From Parvibacillus sp035426385 (GTDB taxonomy: Bacteria > Bacteroidota > Bacteroidia > Chitinophagales > Saprospiraceae), in the NCBI GenBank assembly GCA_035426385.1, contig DAOLZQ010000024.1, forward strand, positions 1 through 42,530: a DNA stretch of 42,530 nt. Reading direction: 5' to 3'. Below, one piece after another: positions 16,005 through 23,930 of this stretch; position 1 is the first letter of the stretch, and each line of letters starts with the position of its first letter. Under the pieces are notes generated by a model. That model was not told the origin of the DNA. It was given only the letters and a program-made list of their open reading frames with translations, and did no database searches. The position numbers were made by a program, and so were the translations under genes.

Positions 16005-17296
16005 GCAATTACCTAAAATCGCTATTCAATCTTCGTAATGGTGAGGAGGATAAAATGAAGGTATTGGCTAATATCAGAAGCAACATAGCTTTTCGAGGCC
16101 CAAATCTGTGGATTCTGATGTGCGCTATATTGGTAGCTTCAGTAGGTCTCAATATAAACTCTACAGCAGTGATCATCGGTGCCATGCTTATTTCTCCTCT
16201 GATGGGCCCTATTGTAGGCGCAGGATTCGCTTTAGGAATGTATGATTTTACGCTACTGCGAAGATCACTCACTCACCTACTCGTCGCTACAGTAGTCGGT
16301 CTCTCTGTATCCTTTATATACTTCTGGTTGACCCCTTTTAAGGATCCACTATCTGAGTTGATCTCCCGGACATCTCCCAATTTCTATGATGTGATGATCG
16401 CTTTTTTTGGGGGACTGGTTGGGGTAATCGCTGTTACCAGAATGGAAAAAGGTAACCCCATACCGGGAGTGGCCATCGCCACCGCACTGATGCCACCGCT
16501 TTGTACAGCGGGTTATGGCCTGGCTGTGGGAAATTGGACTTATTTCGGCGGCGCCATGTTCCTGTATACTATCAACAGCACATTTATCTGTATTGCCACT
16601 TTTATTATTGTAAAATATTTGCATTATCCTGCAGCGAAACAATTGGATGAAAGACAGACTCGCCGTCTGCATTGGGTGATGACCGCTATTACAATGGCGT
16701 TAATAGTGCCCAGTATTTATTTTGCTTACCACTTTTATCAGGAGCAACAATTTAAGAAATCTGTCCAAGATTTTGTCACCCGTGAGTTTGACAATAAAGG
16801 AAATACCGTCATCTTCCAGAAGACTAATTATCAGACATCACCGCGGCTCATAGAGCTGGCCTTTTTATCAAGGAAGTTTACAACACAGGAAATTACCAAA
16901 CTCAATTCATCACTAGATTCATGCAACTTGAAGAATACACGGCTCATCATCAGGCAGGACAGTGCATTTCTCGCAGAAAAAAAGATAAAGCCTGATTTAG
17001 AGAATAACAATGAAAATAAAGAGAAATTAATCATCGCTCAGTTAAGTGCAGAGCTGCAGAGCTACAGGCTCAGCAAGGATAATATTTTTCCAGAGGCAAA
17101 TTCTATTTTTCCATCCATCCGATCAATATCAGTAGTTAATCAACATGTGTACAATGCTTCAGATACTGTGAACACTACCCCGACTGCATTTTATAGTGCA
17201 GACAAGCCATTGTCAAAGTCAGATTTTAGTCGTCTTCAACGATGGCTTATGGTGAAGCTTAAGGTAGATACTATAGAAGTATATAAAAGAAATTGA
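16001..17296 (+). CDS. DUF389 / TIGR00341-family membrane protein
   Basis: 431 residues. Residues 1-245 hold the DUF389 domain with about six helices and the family motif NINSTAVIIGAMLISPLMGPIVGAGFALG (about 49-77), then ATALMPPLCTAGYGLAVG. Residues 246-431 form a soluble tail with two repeated alpha-beta segments (LIELAFLSRKFTTQEITKLN; LSKSDFSRLQRWLMVKL). The family is of unknown function, possibly a transporter. It is translationally coupled to the MscS gene before it (ATGA overlap) and is two bases from the antiporter start, which places it in an ion or osmotic balance operon. Confidence 0.88.
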   Translation: MSNYLKSLFNLRNGEEDKMKVLANIRSNIAFRGPNLWILMCAILVASVGLNINSTAVIIGAMLISPLMGPIVGAGFALGMYDFTLLRRSLTHLLVATVVGLSVSFIYFWLTPFKDPLSELISRTSPNFYDVMIAFFGGLVGVIAVTRMEKGNPIPGVAIATALMPPLCTAGYGLAVGNWTYFGGAMFLYTINSTFICIATFIIVKYLHYPAAKQLDERQTRRLHWVMTAITMALIVPSIYFAYHFYQEQQFKKSVQDFVTREFDNKGNTVIFQKTNYQTSPRLIELAFLSRKFTTQEITKLNSSLDSCNLKNTRLIIRQDSAFLAEKKIKPDLENNNENKEKLIIAQLSAELQSYRLSKDNIFPEANSIFPSIRSISVVNQHVYNASDTVNTTPTAFYSADKPLSKSDFSRLQRWLMVKLKVDTIEVYKRN

Positions 17297-17298
17297 CC

Positions 17299-18549
17299 AT
17301 GACAACTTATCTATATCTGATTCTCCTGATATCTCTTTCTTCAGCTTTTGCTTACATCAATCAGCGCTGGATAAAATTGCCTTTTGTGATCGGCTTGTTT
17401 TTGTTATCTACTATTCTATCTGTAGTCATTATTTCGGCGGGAAATATATTTGATTTCCCCATTGATGCCTTGAGTGAACAGCTTGAGAAGATTCATATTG
17501 ATCAGATCATATTAAATGTATTGTTGGGGTTTTTACTTTTTGCAGGCTCTCTTCATACCAACTGGGCATCTATAAAAGGGCAGTTGAGAGCCATTAGTAT
17601 TTTCGCACTGGGCGGTGTGTTACTCTCTACTTTGATTATCGCAGGATTATTTTTCTATGCAGCTTCATTAATAGGTCTGGACATTAATTTCTTGTATTGT
17701 TTGCTTTTCGGTGCATTGATCTCACCTACTGATCCAATAGCAGTACTGGGTATTCTGACTAAAGCCAATGTACCCAAAAGAACAGAAATCACTATCGTAG
17801 GTGAGAGTCTTTTTAATGATGGAATAGGTGTGGTACTGTTTATCGCCTTGTTGGAAATGGTGCGATCAGGTTCTTCGATTTTTGAGCCCGGACATTTTAC
17901 GGTACTCTTTGTTCAGGAGGCGGTTGGCGGTATCGTCTTCGGTCTTCTATTCGGTTATATATTACATCTCTTATTGAAGTCGATTGACCATTATGAGACG
18001 GAAGTTCTGTTGACTCTAGCGTTTGTTATGGCAGGTTTTGCTGTATTTAACTTTATACACATCTCAGGCGCACTGGCTATGGTCGTCATGGGACTTATGG
18101 TGGGTAATTTCAGGCTAAGGGAAGCGATGAGTGATACTACACAGGAGTATGTGACAAAATTTTGGGAACTAGTGGATGTGATACTTAATGCGATTTTATT
18201 TATTCTGATTGCCTTGGTTCTACTTGTAATAGAGTTTAACTGGCTATATATTATTTTGGGGCTTATCACTATCGCCATTGTTTTGTTTTCCCGATTAGTG
18301 ATAGTGTATCTTCCTATATTAATTATTCCGAGGTTGGTCAATATCAGTCGCCAGGATGCGCCCATCATTTGGTGGGGTGGACTCCGTGGGGGCCTCTCAT
18401 TAGCACTGGCGCTCTCTATTCCCAACTCTGAGACAAAGGAGTTGATCCTTGTAGTAACTTATGTCGTGGTCGTATTCAGTATTTTGGTACAAGGGCTTAC
18501 GATAGGTAGGGTAGTGAAGGCAAGTTTACCCTCCCATGCTGAGTCCTGA
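17299..18549 (+). CDS. CPA1-family Na+/H+ antiporter
   Basis: 416 residues with about twelve membrane helices. Signature motifs of the monovalent cation:proton antiporter-1 family are GALISPTDPIAVLGIL (about 137-152) and GESLFNDGIGVVLF (about 166-179), where the Asn-Asp pair is the ion-binding site, plus WWGGLRGGLSLALAL near 355-369. It exchanges protons for Na+ (or K+) across the inner membrane. An in-frame TTG at 17293 overlaps the previous stop, but the ATG at 17299 is a better start. It is the last gene of the MscS-MscS-DUF389 operon. Confidence 0.92.
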   Translation: MTTYLYLILLISLSSAFAYINQRWIKLPFVIGLFLLSTILSVVIISAGNIFDFPIDALSEQLEKIHIDQIILNVLLGFLLFAGSLHTNWASIKGQLRAISIFALGGVLLSTLIIAGLFFYAASLIGLDINFLYCLLFGALISPTDPIAVLGILTKANVPKRTEITIVGESLFNDGIGVVLFIALLEMVRSGSSIFEPGHFTVLFVQEAVGGIVFGLLFGYILHLLLKSIDHYETEVLLTLAFVMAGFAVFNFIHISGALAMVVMGLMVGNFRLREAMSDTTQEYVTKFWELVDVILNAILFILIALVLLVIEFNWLYIILGLITIAIVLFSRLVIVYLPILIIPRLVNISRQDAPIIWWGGLRGGLSLALALSIPNSETKELILVVTYVVVVFSILVQGLTIGRVVKASLPSHAES

Positions 18550-18928
18550 GATAGTGCCCCATGATATTCTACTTTTACTTTTTCATCATTAGGTATCATT
18601 ACATCTATGCACGTTTATTAGTTGATTATGGGCTTTGAAGTGCTTTCATTGGAATTTTATATAATAAAGTTGATTTTACTTAAACAATAATCAATCATCT
18701 ATTGTTCTTTAATCTCAAATTGGGTTATGAATTATAGTAGTTCAATTTGCGTCTAGATCCGGATTTCTTATAGCATATTCTTTTTACAGAATCTAAATTT
18801 TTAGATACTAGTTCCACTGTGTGGTGGTGGTGAAGGTAATTCACTGTGTATTAAAATGCCATATATTTCTACTTGGGAAATCATTGTATGAGGAATAAAT
18901 TTAAACTTAAATTCTAAAAATAATAATA
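18550..18928. other. Intergenic region, 379 bases, no gene
   Basis: AT-rich, without a credible coding frame. Two near-copies of TTCACTGTGT (about 18812 and 18840) lie roughly 30 bases apart around a GTGGTGGTGG run. No terminator for the antiporter operon is evident. The promoter of the YciE-like gene must lie here but I cannot point to it. Confidence 0.4.
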
Positions 18929-19477
18929 ATGCAATCAACAACAAATAAAAAGATGCCTACAAAAAAGGTACCGGCAAAAAAAGACGCAGCAACAGAGTTA
19001 AAAGATTTTTTTATCGACGGTTTGAAAGATATTTATTGGGCAGAAAAACACTTAACAAAGGCATTGCCTAAAATGCAAAAAAATGCTACCTCTGCAAAAC
19101 TGAAGGCAGCTATAGGCGATCATTTAGAGGAGACAAAAAATCAGGTCACTCGTCTAGAACAGGTATTTGAATCTATAGGAGAGAAAGCAAAGGCGGTGAA
19201 ATGTGAGGCCATGGAAGGTATCTTAAAAGAGGGTGACAGTATTCTCGAGGAAACCGTCACTGGTGCAGTGAGAGATGCTGCAATCATCGCTGCTTCGCAG
19301 AAAGTAGAGCACTACGAGATTGCCACCTATGGGACATTAGCTACTTATGCTAAAACGCTCGGATTTAAAGATGCCCTTGATTTATTATTAGCGACGCTAG
19401 ATGAAGAAAAATCTTGCGATAAAAATCTGACAAAACTGGCAAAGTCAGAGATTAATATAGACGCAATAGACGGATAA
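18929..19477 (+). CDS. YciE/YciF-type ferritin-like protein (DUF892)
   Basis: 182 residues. A lysine-rich tail (about 1-22) precedes a DUF892 ferritin-like four-helix bundle: LKDFFIDGLKDIYWAEKHLTKALPKM, HLEETKNQVTRLEQVFESIG, and QKVEHYEIATYGTLATYAKTLG with the metal-ligand-like Glu/His residues. DUF892 proteins are induced by osmotic and general stress, and structures show a di-iron-type bundle, though the role is unclear. It is 29 bases upstream of the next stress gene and the two share the strong terminator near 20095. Confidence 0.9.
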   Translation: MQSTTNKKMPTKKVPAKKDAATELKDFFIDGLKDIYWAEKHLTKALPKMQKNATSAKLKAAIGDHLEETKNQVTRLEQVFESIGEKAKAVKCEAMEGILKEGDSILEETVTGAVRDAAIIAASQKVEHYEIATYGTLATYAKTLGFKDALDLLLATLDEEKSCDKNLTKLAKSEINIDAIDG

Positions 19478-19506
19478 TTAACTAACATATAAATATAATA
19501 TTACTT

Positions 19507-20043
19507 ATGGCTGACATGGATAAACAACCAAAGGAAGATTTGACCTCAACCGATGCTATTTCAAAAATTAAAGAACTTGCAGAGCGCTGTGGAATATGTC
19601 TTTTTCACACTGCCTTTCCTTCAGGGACAGCAACAGATGCAGTTTCTAATTGCAGACCTATGGCGTTGCAAGGAGTGGATGAGGCCGGTACTTTGTGGTT
19701 TCTGAGTTCCTCAGAAAGTGATAAAAACCATGAAATAAAGGAAAATCATACGGTGCTTTTAACTTTTCAGAACAATGCCAATAGCGAATTTCTGGAATTA
19801 ACCGGTTTAGCTAGCATCCATCAGGATAAGGCTACAATCGAAGCACACTGGACAGAATTTGCAAATGCATGGTTCGAAGGAAAGGATGATCCACGTGTGA
19901 GAGTTATTTCTGTATCACCTGTAAGCGGGCATTACTGGGATACTAAAAATGGAAAACTGTGGGCTTCTATCAAAATGATATTCTCTGCGGTAGCCGGAGC
20001 TAAGATGGATGATGGTGGAGTGGATGGAGAATTAAAGATTTAG
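19507..20043 (+). CDS. General-stress-protein-26-like FMN-binding split-barrel protein
   Basis: 178 residues of the pyridoxamine-5'-phosphate-oxidase-like split beta-barrel superfamily. Conserved parts are CLFHTAFPSG, CRPMALQGVDEAGTLWFLSS, KNHEIKENHTVLLTFQ, LTGLASIHQDKATIEAHWTEFANAWF and PRVRVISVSPVSGHYWDTKNGK, which match the GS-26 (YdaG) subgroup. Members bind FMN or FAD and are general stress proteins of unknown substrate. It is cytoplasmic and follows the DUF892 gene closely, followed by a rho-independent terminator. Confidence 0.88.
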   Translation: MADMDKQPKEDLTSTDAISKIKELAERCGICLFHTAFPSGTATDAVSNCRPMALQGVDEAGTLWFLSSSESDKNHEIKENHTVLLTFQNNANSEFLELTGLASIHQDKATIEAHWTEFANAWFEGKDDPRVRVISVSPVSGHYWDTKNGKLWASIKMIFSAVAGAKMDDGGVDGELKI

Positions 20044-20094
20044 ATATATTTTTTACAATATGAAAATTTAAAATTAAGTATGTTGAGTGTTGTT

Positions 20095-20129
20095 CCGGCT
20101 TTGTAAATTTTACAAAGCCGGTTTTTTTT
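20095..20129 (+). terminator. Strong rho-independent terminator
   Basis: CCGGCTTTGTAAA (20095-20107) pairs perfectly with TTTACAAAGCCGG (20109-20121), followed by eight T (20122-20129). In practice the last A-T pairs form the loop, leaving a stem of about eleven pairs. It ends the DUF892 and GS-26-like operon. Confidence 0.92.
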
Positions 20130-20197
20130 AAGTTGCTTACAACTTTTTATTGTTGTCTTCTTTAATTGTATATAAATAATCGTTTTAATTTCTACTT

Positions 20198-21406
20198 ATG
20201 GATATTCGGTCAAATGAACCATTTTGGTTGGTAAAGAATGGTTTGATTTCTTCTTACCCCTCCCTGAAAGAAGATATAAACTGTGATATTCTAGTAGTAG
20301 GGGGAGGCATTACAGGTAGTCTTATCGCTCATCAGATGGTTCAGGATGGCTATGAAACTGTGCTTATAGACCGGCGTGAGATAGGCAATGGTAGCACATC
20401 TGTCACTACATCTATGCTGCAGTATGAGATTGATGTACCACTCTTTCAGTTGGAAAATCAAGTGGGCAGGGTGGGTGCTATTATGAGCTACAAGGCCTGT
20501 CATGATGCTATTGACAAGTTGGATGAGTTAGCCACAGAGATTAATTCCAAGGCGGGGTTTGAAAGAAAAAAATCACTCTACTTCGCCTCCAGGAGATCAG
20601 ATCGGAACTTATTGCAAAAAGAACTGAAAGCACGAAGTGCTGCGGGATTCGAGGTCACTTGGTTGGATCCATCCGAGATATATGATGAGTATCAGATTAA
20701 GAATACTTACAGTGGTATATTGTCTCAGCAAGGTGCCAGTGTAGATGCGTTCAGGTTGGCTCATGATTTGCTGGACTTTAACATTAAGAAGGGACTGCGG
20801 GTATTTGATAAGAGCAATATTAAGAGAGTTAAATATCAGAAAAGCGACAATATTGCTATTACGGATTCAGGGCATAATATCGTAGCGCGCAAAATAATAT
20901 ATTGTCCGGGTTATGAAGCTGTGGAATTAATTAAGAATGATTTTGTCAGTCTGAAAAGTACTTTTGCTATGGTTTCTGAGCCCAATGAGGAAGCATATAA
21001 AAGACTGGAAAACTTATTGGTGTGGAATACAGATGAACCTTACCTGTATCTGCGTACTACAACAGACCATCGACTGCTGGTAGGTGGTGGTGATGAAAAT
21101 TATAAAAATGCCGCACGGCGTGATGCGATGATCTCCAGGAAGGAAGGTGAGCTATTTAAGGCACTTGGAAAGTTCATGCCCGACTACCCCTTTTATCGTG
21201 ACTTTAATTGGGCCGGTACATTTGGAGAGACCAAGGATGGCTTGCCGTATATAGGTACTCACAAACATTTTACTAATACTTATTTCGTGCTTGGATTTGG
21301 AGGAAATGGTATTACATTCTCAGTAGCAGGTATGGCTATGGCGTCAGCTTGGATGCGCAATAAGGACCATTTACTAAGTGAATATTTTAAATTCAATAGG
21401 GATTAG
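20198..21406 (+). CDS. DadA-type FAD-dependent oxidoreductase
   Basis: 402 residues of the DAO (D-amino-acid oxidase/DadA) family. The FAD dinucleotide-binding motif is ILVVGGGITGSLIAHQMVQDG (about 30-50), ending in an acidic position (VLIDRRE), and the C-terminal FAD motif is GLPYIGTHK followed by FVLGFGGNGITFSV. There is no signal peptide. Related proteins oxidise amino acids or amines, or are uncharacterised enzymes next to stress genes. The substrate cannot be read from the sequence. It is separated from the preceding operon by the terminator. Confidence 0.87.
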   Translation: MDIRSNEPFWLVKNGLISSYPSLKEDINCDILVVGGGITGSLIAHQMVQDGYETVLIDRREIGNGSTSVTTSMLQYEIDVPLFQLENQVGRVGAIMSYKACHDAIDKLDELATEINSKAGFERKKSLYFASRRSDRNLLQKELKARSAAGFEVTWLDPSEIYDEYQIKNTYSGILSQQGASVDAFRLAHDLLDFNIKKGLRVFDKSNIKRVKYQKSDNIAITDSGHNIVARKIIYCPGYEAVELIKNDFVSLKSTFAMVSEPNEEAYKRLENLLVWNTDEPYLYLRTTTDHRLLVGGGDENYKNAARRDAMISRKEGELFKALGKFMPDYPFYRDFNWAGTFGETKDGLPYIGTHKHFTNTYFVLGFGGNGITFSVAGMAMASAWMRNKDHLLSEYFKFNRD

Positions 21407-22031
21407 GTCCCATCGGCTTAATTATTTTGTATCTCTGTACATTTAGTAGAATTCATTAGACAGTTTCTGCTCATCAGAAAGGATTAGTGTGCCTATTCCT
21501 ACTTTTCAATCATATTGTTCTAAATTTACCTGAATTCTAATGATTGATATATACCTAATTGCAATTTTCTTTTTAGTCTTTGCTATATCATGCCAAAAGA
21601 AGGAAGTTGGTTTCATATGACTTCATCAGTGTATGCCGCAGGGGTATGAGGCCCAATTGGCCCGAATAAGAAATGAGAAATTTGGTTTCGTATTTCATTT
21701 TCATTACCTGCTCATTGAATTTAATGCTAACAGGAAAATAATTGCTGTAGCTATAAGCAATAGCCAAAATTGAAGCAAGTGACTGTGTCATGTGACACGA
21801 AAATAATTACTGTAAACTATAAGCTGTAGGCAATAGGTAAATAGGCAAAGAAAACTATCCTTCGAGAAATCAAAAGCCAAAGACTAATTGCTAAGGACTA
21901 TACCGCTACAGCAGCACTTACGAAGTGCAGCGCCCCAAAGACCAAAGACTAGAAGTATTTTGTTCCGGTCCCAAACAGCTATTTTATGATTACATGCGTT
22001 ATATATTGGAAACACATTCAACTCATAAATT
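21407..22031. repeat. Repeat-rich intergenic region
   Basis: About 625 bases without a credible gene. It contains an imperfect direct repeat (GAAAATAATTGCTGTA... at 21734-21758 and GAAAATAATTACTGTA... at 21799-21824); a small hairpin GTGTCA-TG-TGACAC (21785-21798); CCAAAGACTA at 21877-21886 and again at 21942-21951; between them the hairpin GCACTT-ACG-AAGTGC (21914-21928). The 15-mer AAAGACCAAAGACTA (21937-21951) recurs in reverse at 32182-32196, beside the assembly gap. Together this looks like a dispersed REP-like element and decayed copies. Confidence 0.6.
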
Positions 22032-22499
22032 ATGACACGTATTTTAATCTTTCTCCTGCTCAGTATGGGTGTTTTGACTTCCTGCACGAAAGAGAAGATC
22101 AGCAATGAGCCAGACTTTCTCATATTTGGCCACTTCTATGGTGAGTGTGTAGGTGAGGAGTGCGTGGAGACTTACAAGCTTACTTGCTGTGACTTATCTG
22201 AAGACACTCGCGATGAGTATGCTTATCCGGGTCTCAATGAAGGGAATTTCGTGCCACTTCGCGACTCACAATTTCAAAAAGTGAAAGATCTGCTCTTACA
22301 AGTGCCACAAGTCCTCCTGGATCAGGACTCCACCAGATTAGGTCAGCCGGATGCCGGTGACTGGGGCGGTATCTATGTGGAGTATAAGAAAGGAGCTTTC
22401 CATCATAAGTGGTACATTGATAAAAATGATTTCTACCTCGCGGCCAAATACCGACCTTTCAGAGATCTGGTAGAAGAAAAAATTCAGCTATTGCATTAA
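22032..22499 (+). CDS. Small lipoprotein of unknown function
   Basis: 155 residues. A lipoprotein signal ends in GVLTSC (Cys18). The mature part has a cysteine cluster (YGECVGEECVETYKLTCCDL, about 46-65), a central LRDSQFQKVKDLLLQVPQ helix, and DWGGIYVEYKKGAFHHKWYIDKN near 117-139. I do not recognise a family with certainty, though similar short lipoproteins are common in Bacteroidota. The clustered cysteines could bind a metal or form disulfides, which is speculation. It lies alone between the repeat region and the arsenic genes and reads plausibly as a real gene by its signal and codon pattern. Confidence 0.75.
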   Translation: MTRILIFLLLSMGVLTSCTKEKISNEPDFLIFGHFYGECVGEECVETYKLTCCDLSEDTRDEYAYPGLNEGNFVPLRDSQFQKVKDLLLQVPQVLLDQDSTRLGQPDAGDWGGIYVEYKKGAFHHKWYIDKNDFYLAAKYRPFRDLVEEKIQLLH

Positions 22500-22621
22500 G
22501 CTGCAGACTTTCCGCTTATAAGTTCTCGGTACTAAAAGGCTGCGCTAACTCAGGTTCTTTACTAAGTCCATATTTTATTCTGATCCATTTTGCTTATAAG
22601 TAGTGCGAGGTCTAAAATAAA

Positions 22622-22660
22622 TTTGTCTCATTCAATCGTTTATCGTAACTTTGCGATAAA
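22622..22660 (+). promoter_or_regulatory. arsR promoter with ArsR-type operator
   Basis: TTTG at 22622-22625, a 20-base spacer and TAACTTTG at 22646-22653 give a consensus Bacteroidota promoter. The -7 box is exactly the eight-base spacer of a perfect inverted repeat TTTATCG-N8-CGATAAA (22639-22660). A dimeric repressor bound there would cover the -7 box until arsenic binding releases it. The start codon at 22669 is about ten bases past the expected transcription start. Confidence 0.8.
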
Positions 22661-22668
22661 TTAAAGAT

Positions 22669-23001
22669 ATGGGATACTCCAAAGCAAATGAATTCTCACT
22701 AAAGGACAAGCAATTGGCTAGGATTGCCAAGGCACTGTCGCATCCCGCTCGCATCGCTATCATTAAGCTTCTGTTAAAGAAGAGAGCTTGTATCTGCGGG
22801 GATATAGTGGATGTGCTGCCACTCTCACAGGCGACTGTCTCCCAGCATCTAAAAGAACTAAAGGATGCGGGACTTATAAAGGGGGAGATAGATGGTCCCA
22901 GAATCTGCTATTGTATCGATGAGCGAAAATGGCGACAGTCAGAGAAATCGATAAACGGCTTTTTCCAAGCTTCCATAACTGCACTGGATAAGTGTTGTTA
23001 A
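22669..23001 (+). CDS. arsR: ArsR/SmtB-family metalloregulator
   Basis: 110 residues with the ArsR winged helix: LARIAKALSHPARIAIIKLLL (about 16-36), ACICGDIV with a CxC pair (Cys41, Cys43) in the alpha-3 metal site, and LSQATVSQHLKELKDAGLI as recognition helix. Further cysteines occur in RICYC and at the C-terminus (Cys-Cys). It would repress its own operon until As(III) or a similar thiophilic metal binds. Operator-like inverted repeats flank the gene on both sides, and arsM follows after about 70 bases. Confidence 0.93.
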   Translation: MGYSKANEFSLKDKQLARIAKALSHPARIAIIKLLLKKRACICGDIVDVLPLSQATVSQHLKELKDAGLIKGEIDGPRICYCIDERKWRQSEKSINGFFQASITALDKCC

Positions 23002-23016
23002 GTTATTAAGGTAACG

Positions 23017-23035
23017 TATCGTTATGTTGCGATTA
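23017..23035 (+). promoter_or_regulatory. Second ArsR-type operator, upstream of arsM
   Basis: TATCG-N8-CGATTA (23017-23035) has the same ATCG-N8-CGAT core and spacing as the arsR operator but less symmetric flanks. It lies between arsR and arsM, 35 bases before the arsM start, and may give arsM its own regulated promoter. Confidence 0.6.
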
Positions 23036-23069
23036 AAATATATTTTTAAAAACTTAAACTAATTATATC

Positions 23070-23912
23070 ATGCTAACTGAAGAAGAAATAAAGGAAAGTG
23101 TAAGAAGTAAATACAGTGAGATCGCCTTACAAGATAAGGAGACAAATGAATCTTCCTGTTGTGGTGCGGGTGGCTGCTCTACAGAAGTATATCACATCAT
23201 GTCAGATGATTACAATGAGCTGGAAGGATATGCCGTCGATGCAGACTTGGGGTTGGGTTGTGGACTCCCCACCCAGTTCGCCAAGATCAAGGCAGGTGAT
23301 GTCGTGATCGATCTGGGCAGTGGTGCGGGAAATGATTGCTTTGTTGCAAGAAATGAAACCGGAGCCACCGGAAAGGTTATCGGTATTGATTTCACTCCTG
23401 CGATGATAGACAAGGCCAGAGGGAATGCTGAAAAGTTGGGTTATAATAATGTGGAGTTTCGGCAGGGCGATATAGAGCACATGCCGGTCACGGCAGCTAA
23501 GGCAGACGTCATAGTCAGTAATTGTGTGCTCAATCTGGTTCCAAACAAAGCGGCTGTCTTCTCTGATATTTATAGGGTGTTAAAGCCAGGTGGACACTTC
23601 AGTATTTCAGACATTGTACTACGCGGTACGCTGCCTCCTGCACTCCGTCAGGCGGCTGAGATGTATGCCGGCTGTGTATCAGGTGCTGTACAAAAGGAGG
23701 AGTATCTGCAATTTATAGAAGCTGCCGGTTTTGAAAATGTAGTCATTCAGAAAGAGAAAGAGATTTACTTGCCGGATGATATACTTCAGAATTATTTGAG
23801 TGCTGAGGAAATTTCTAATTTCAGAAATAGTGAGTTGAGTGTCCGAAGCTTCACAGTTTATGGTGAGAAGCCAGCAAATAAAGTCGAGTGTTGTGGGACA
23901 GATTGTTGTTAA
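23070..23912 (+). CDS. arsM: Arsenite S-adenosylmethionine methyltransferase
   Basis: 280 residues. The SAM-binding motif VIDLGSGAGNDCFVA (about 83-97) is followed by GIDFTPAMIDKAR and the acidic QGDIEHMPV. Cysteines expected in ArsM are present: Cys64 in GLGCGLPTQ, one in SNCVLNL (about 151) and one in YAGCVSGA (about 205); extra pairs occur at Cys30-Cys31-Cys36 and at the C-terminus (ECCGTDCC). ArsM methylates As(III) to mono-, di- and trimethyl arsenicals in the cytoplasm. The neighbouring arsR and the ArsR-type site before it confirm arsenic control. The Cys-rich N- and C-terminal ends may bind arsenic or another metal. Confidence 0.95.
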   Translation: MLTEEEIKESVRSKYSEIALQDKETNESSCCGAGGCSTEVYHIMSDDYNELEGYAVDADLGLGCGLPTQFAKIKAGDVVIDLGSGAGNDCFVARNETGATGKVIGIDFTPAMIDKARGNAEKLGYNNVEFRQGDIEHMPVTAAKADVIVSNCVLNLVPNKAAVFSDIYRVLKPGGHFSISDIVLRGTLPPALRQAAEMYAGCVSGAVQKEEYLQFIEAAGFENVVIQKEKEIYLPDDILQNYLSAEEISNFRNSELSVRSFTVYGEKPANKVECCGTDCC

Positions 23913-23930
23913 ATATGCTAAAATAATTCA

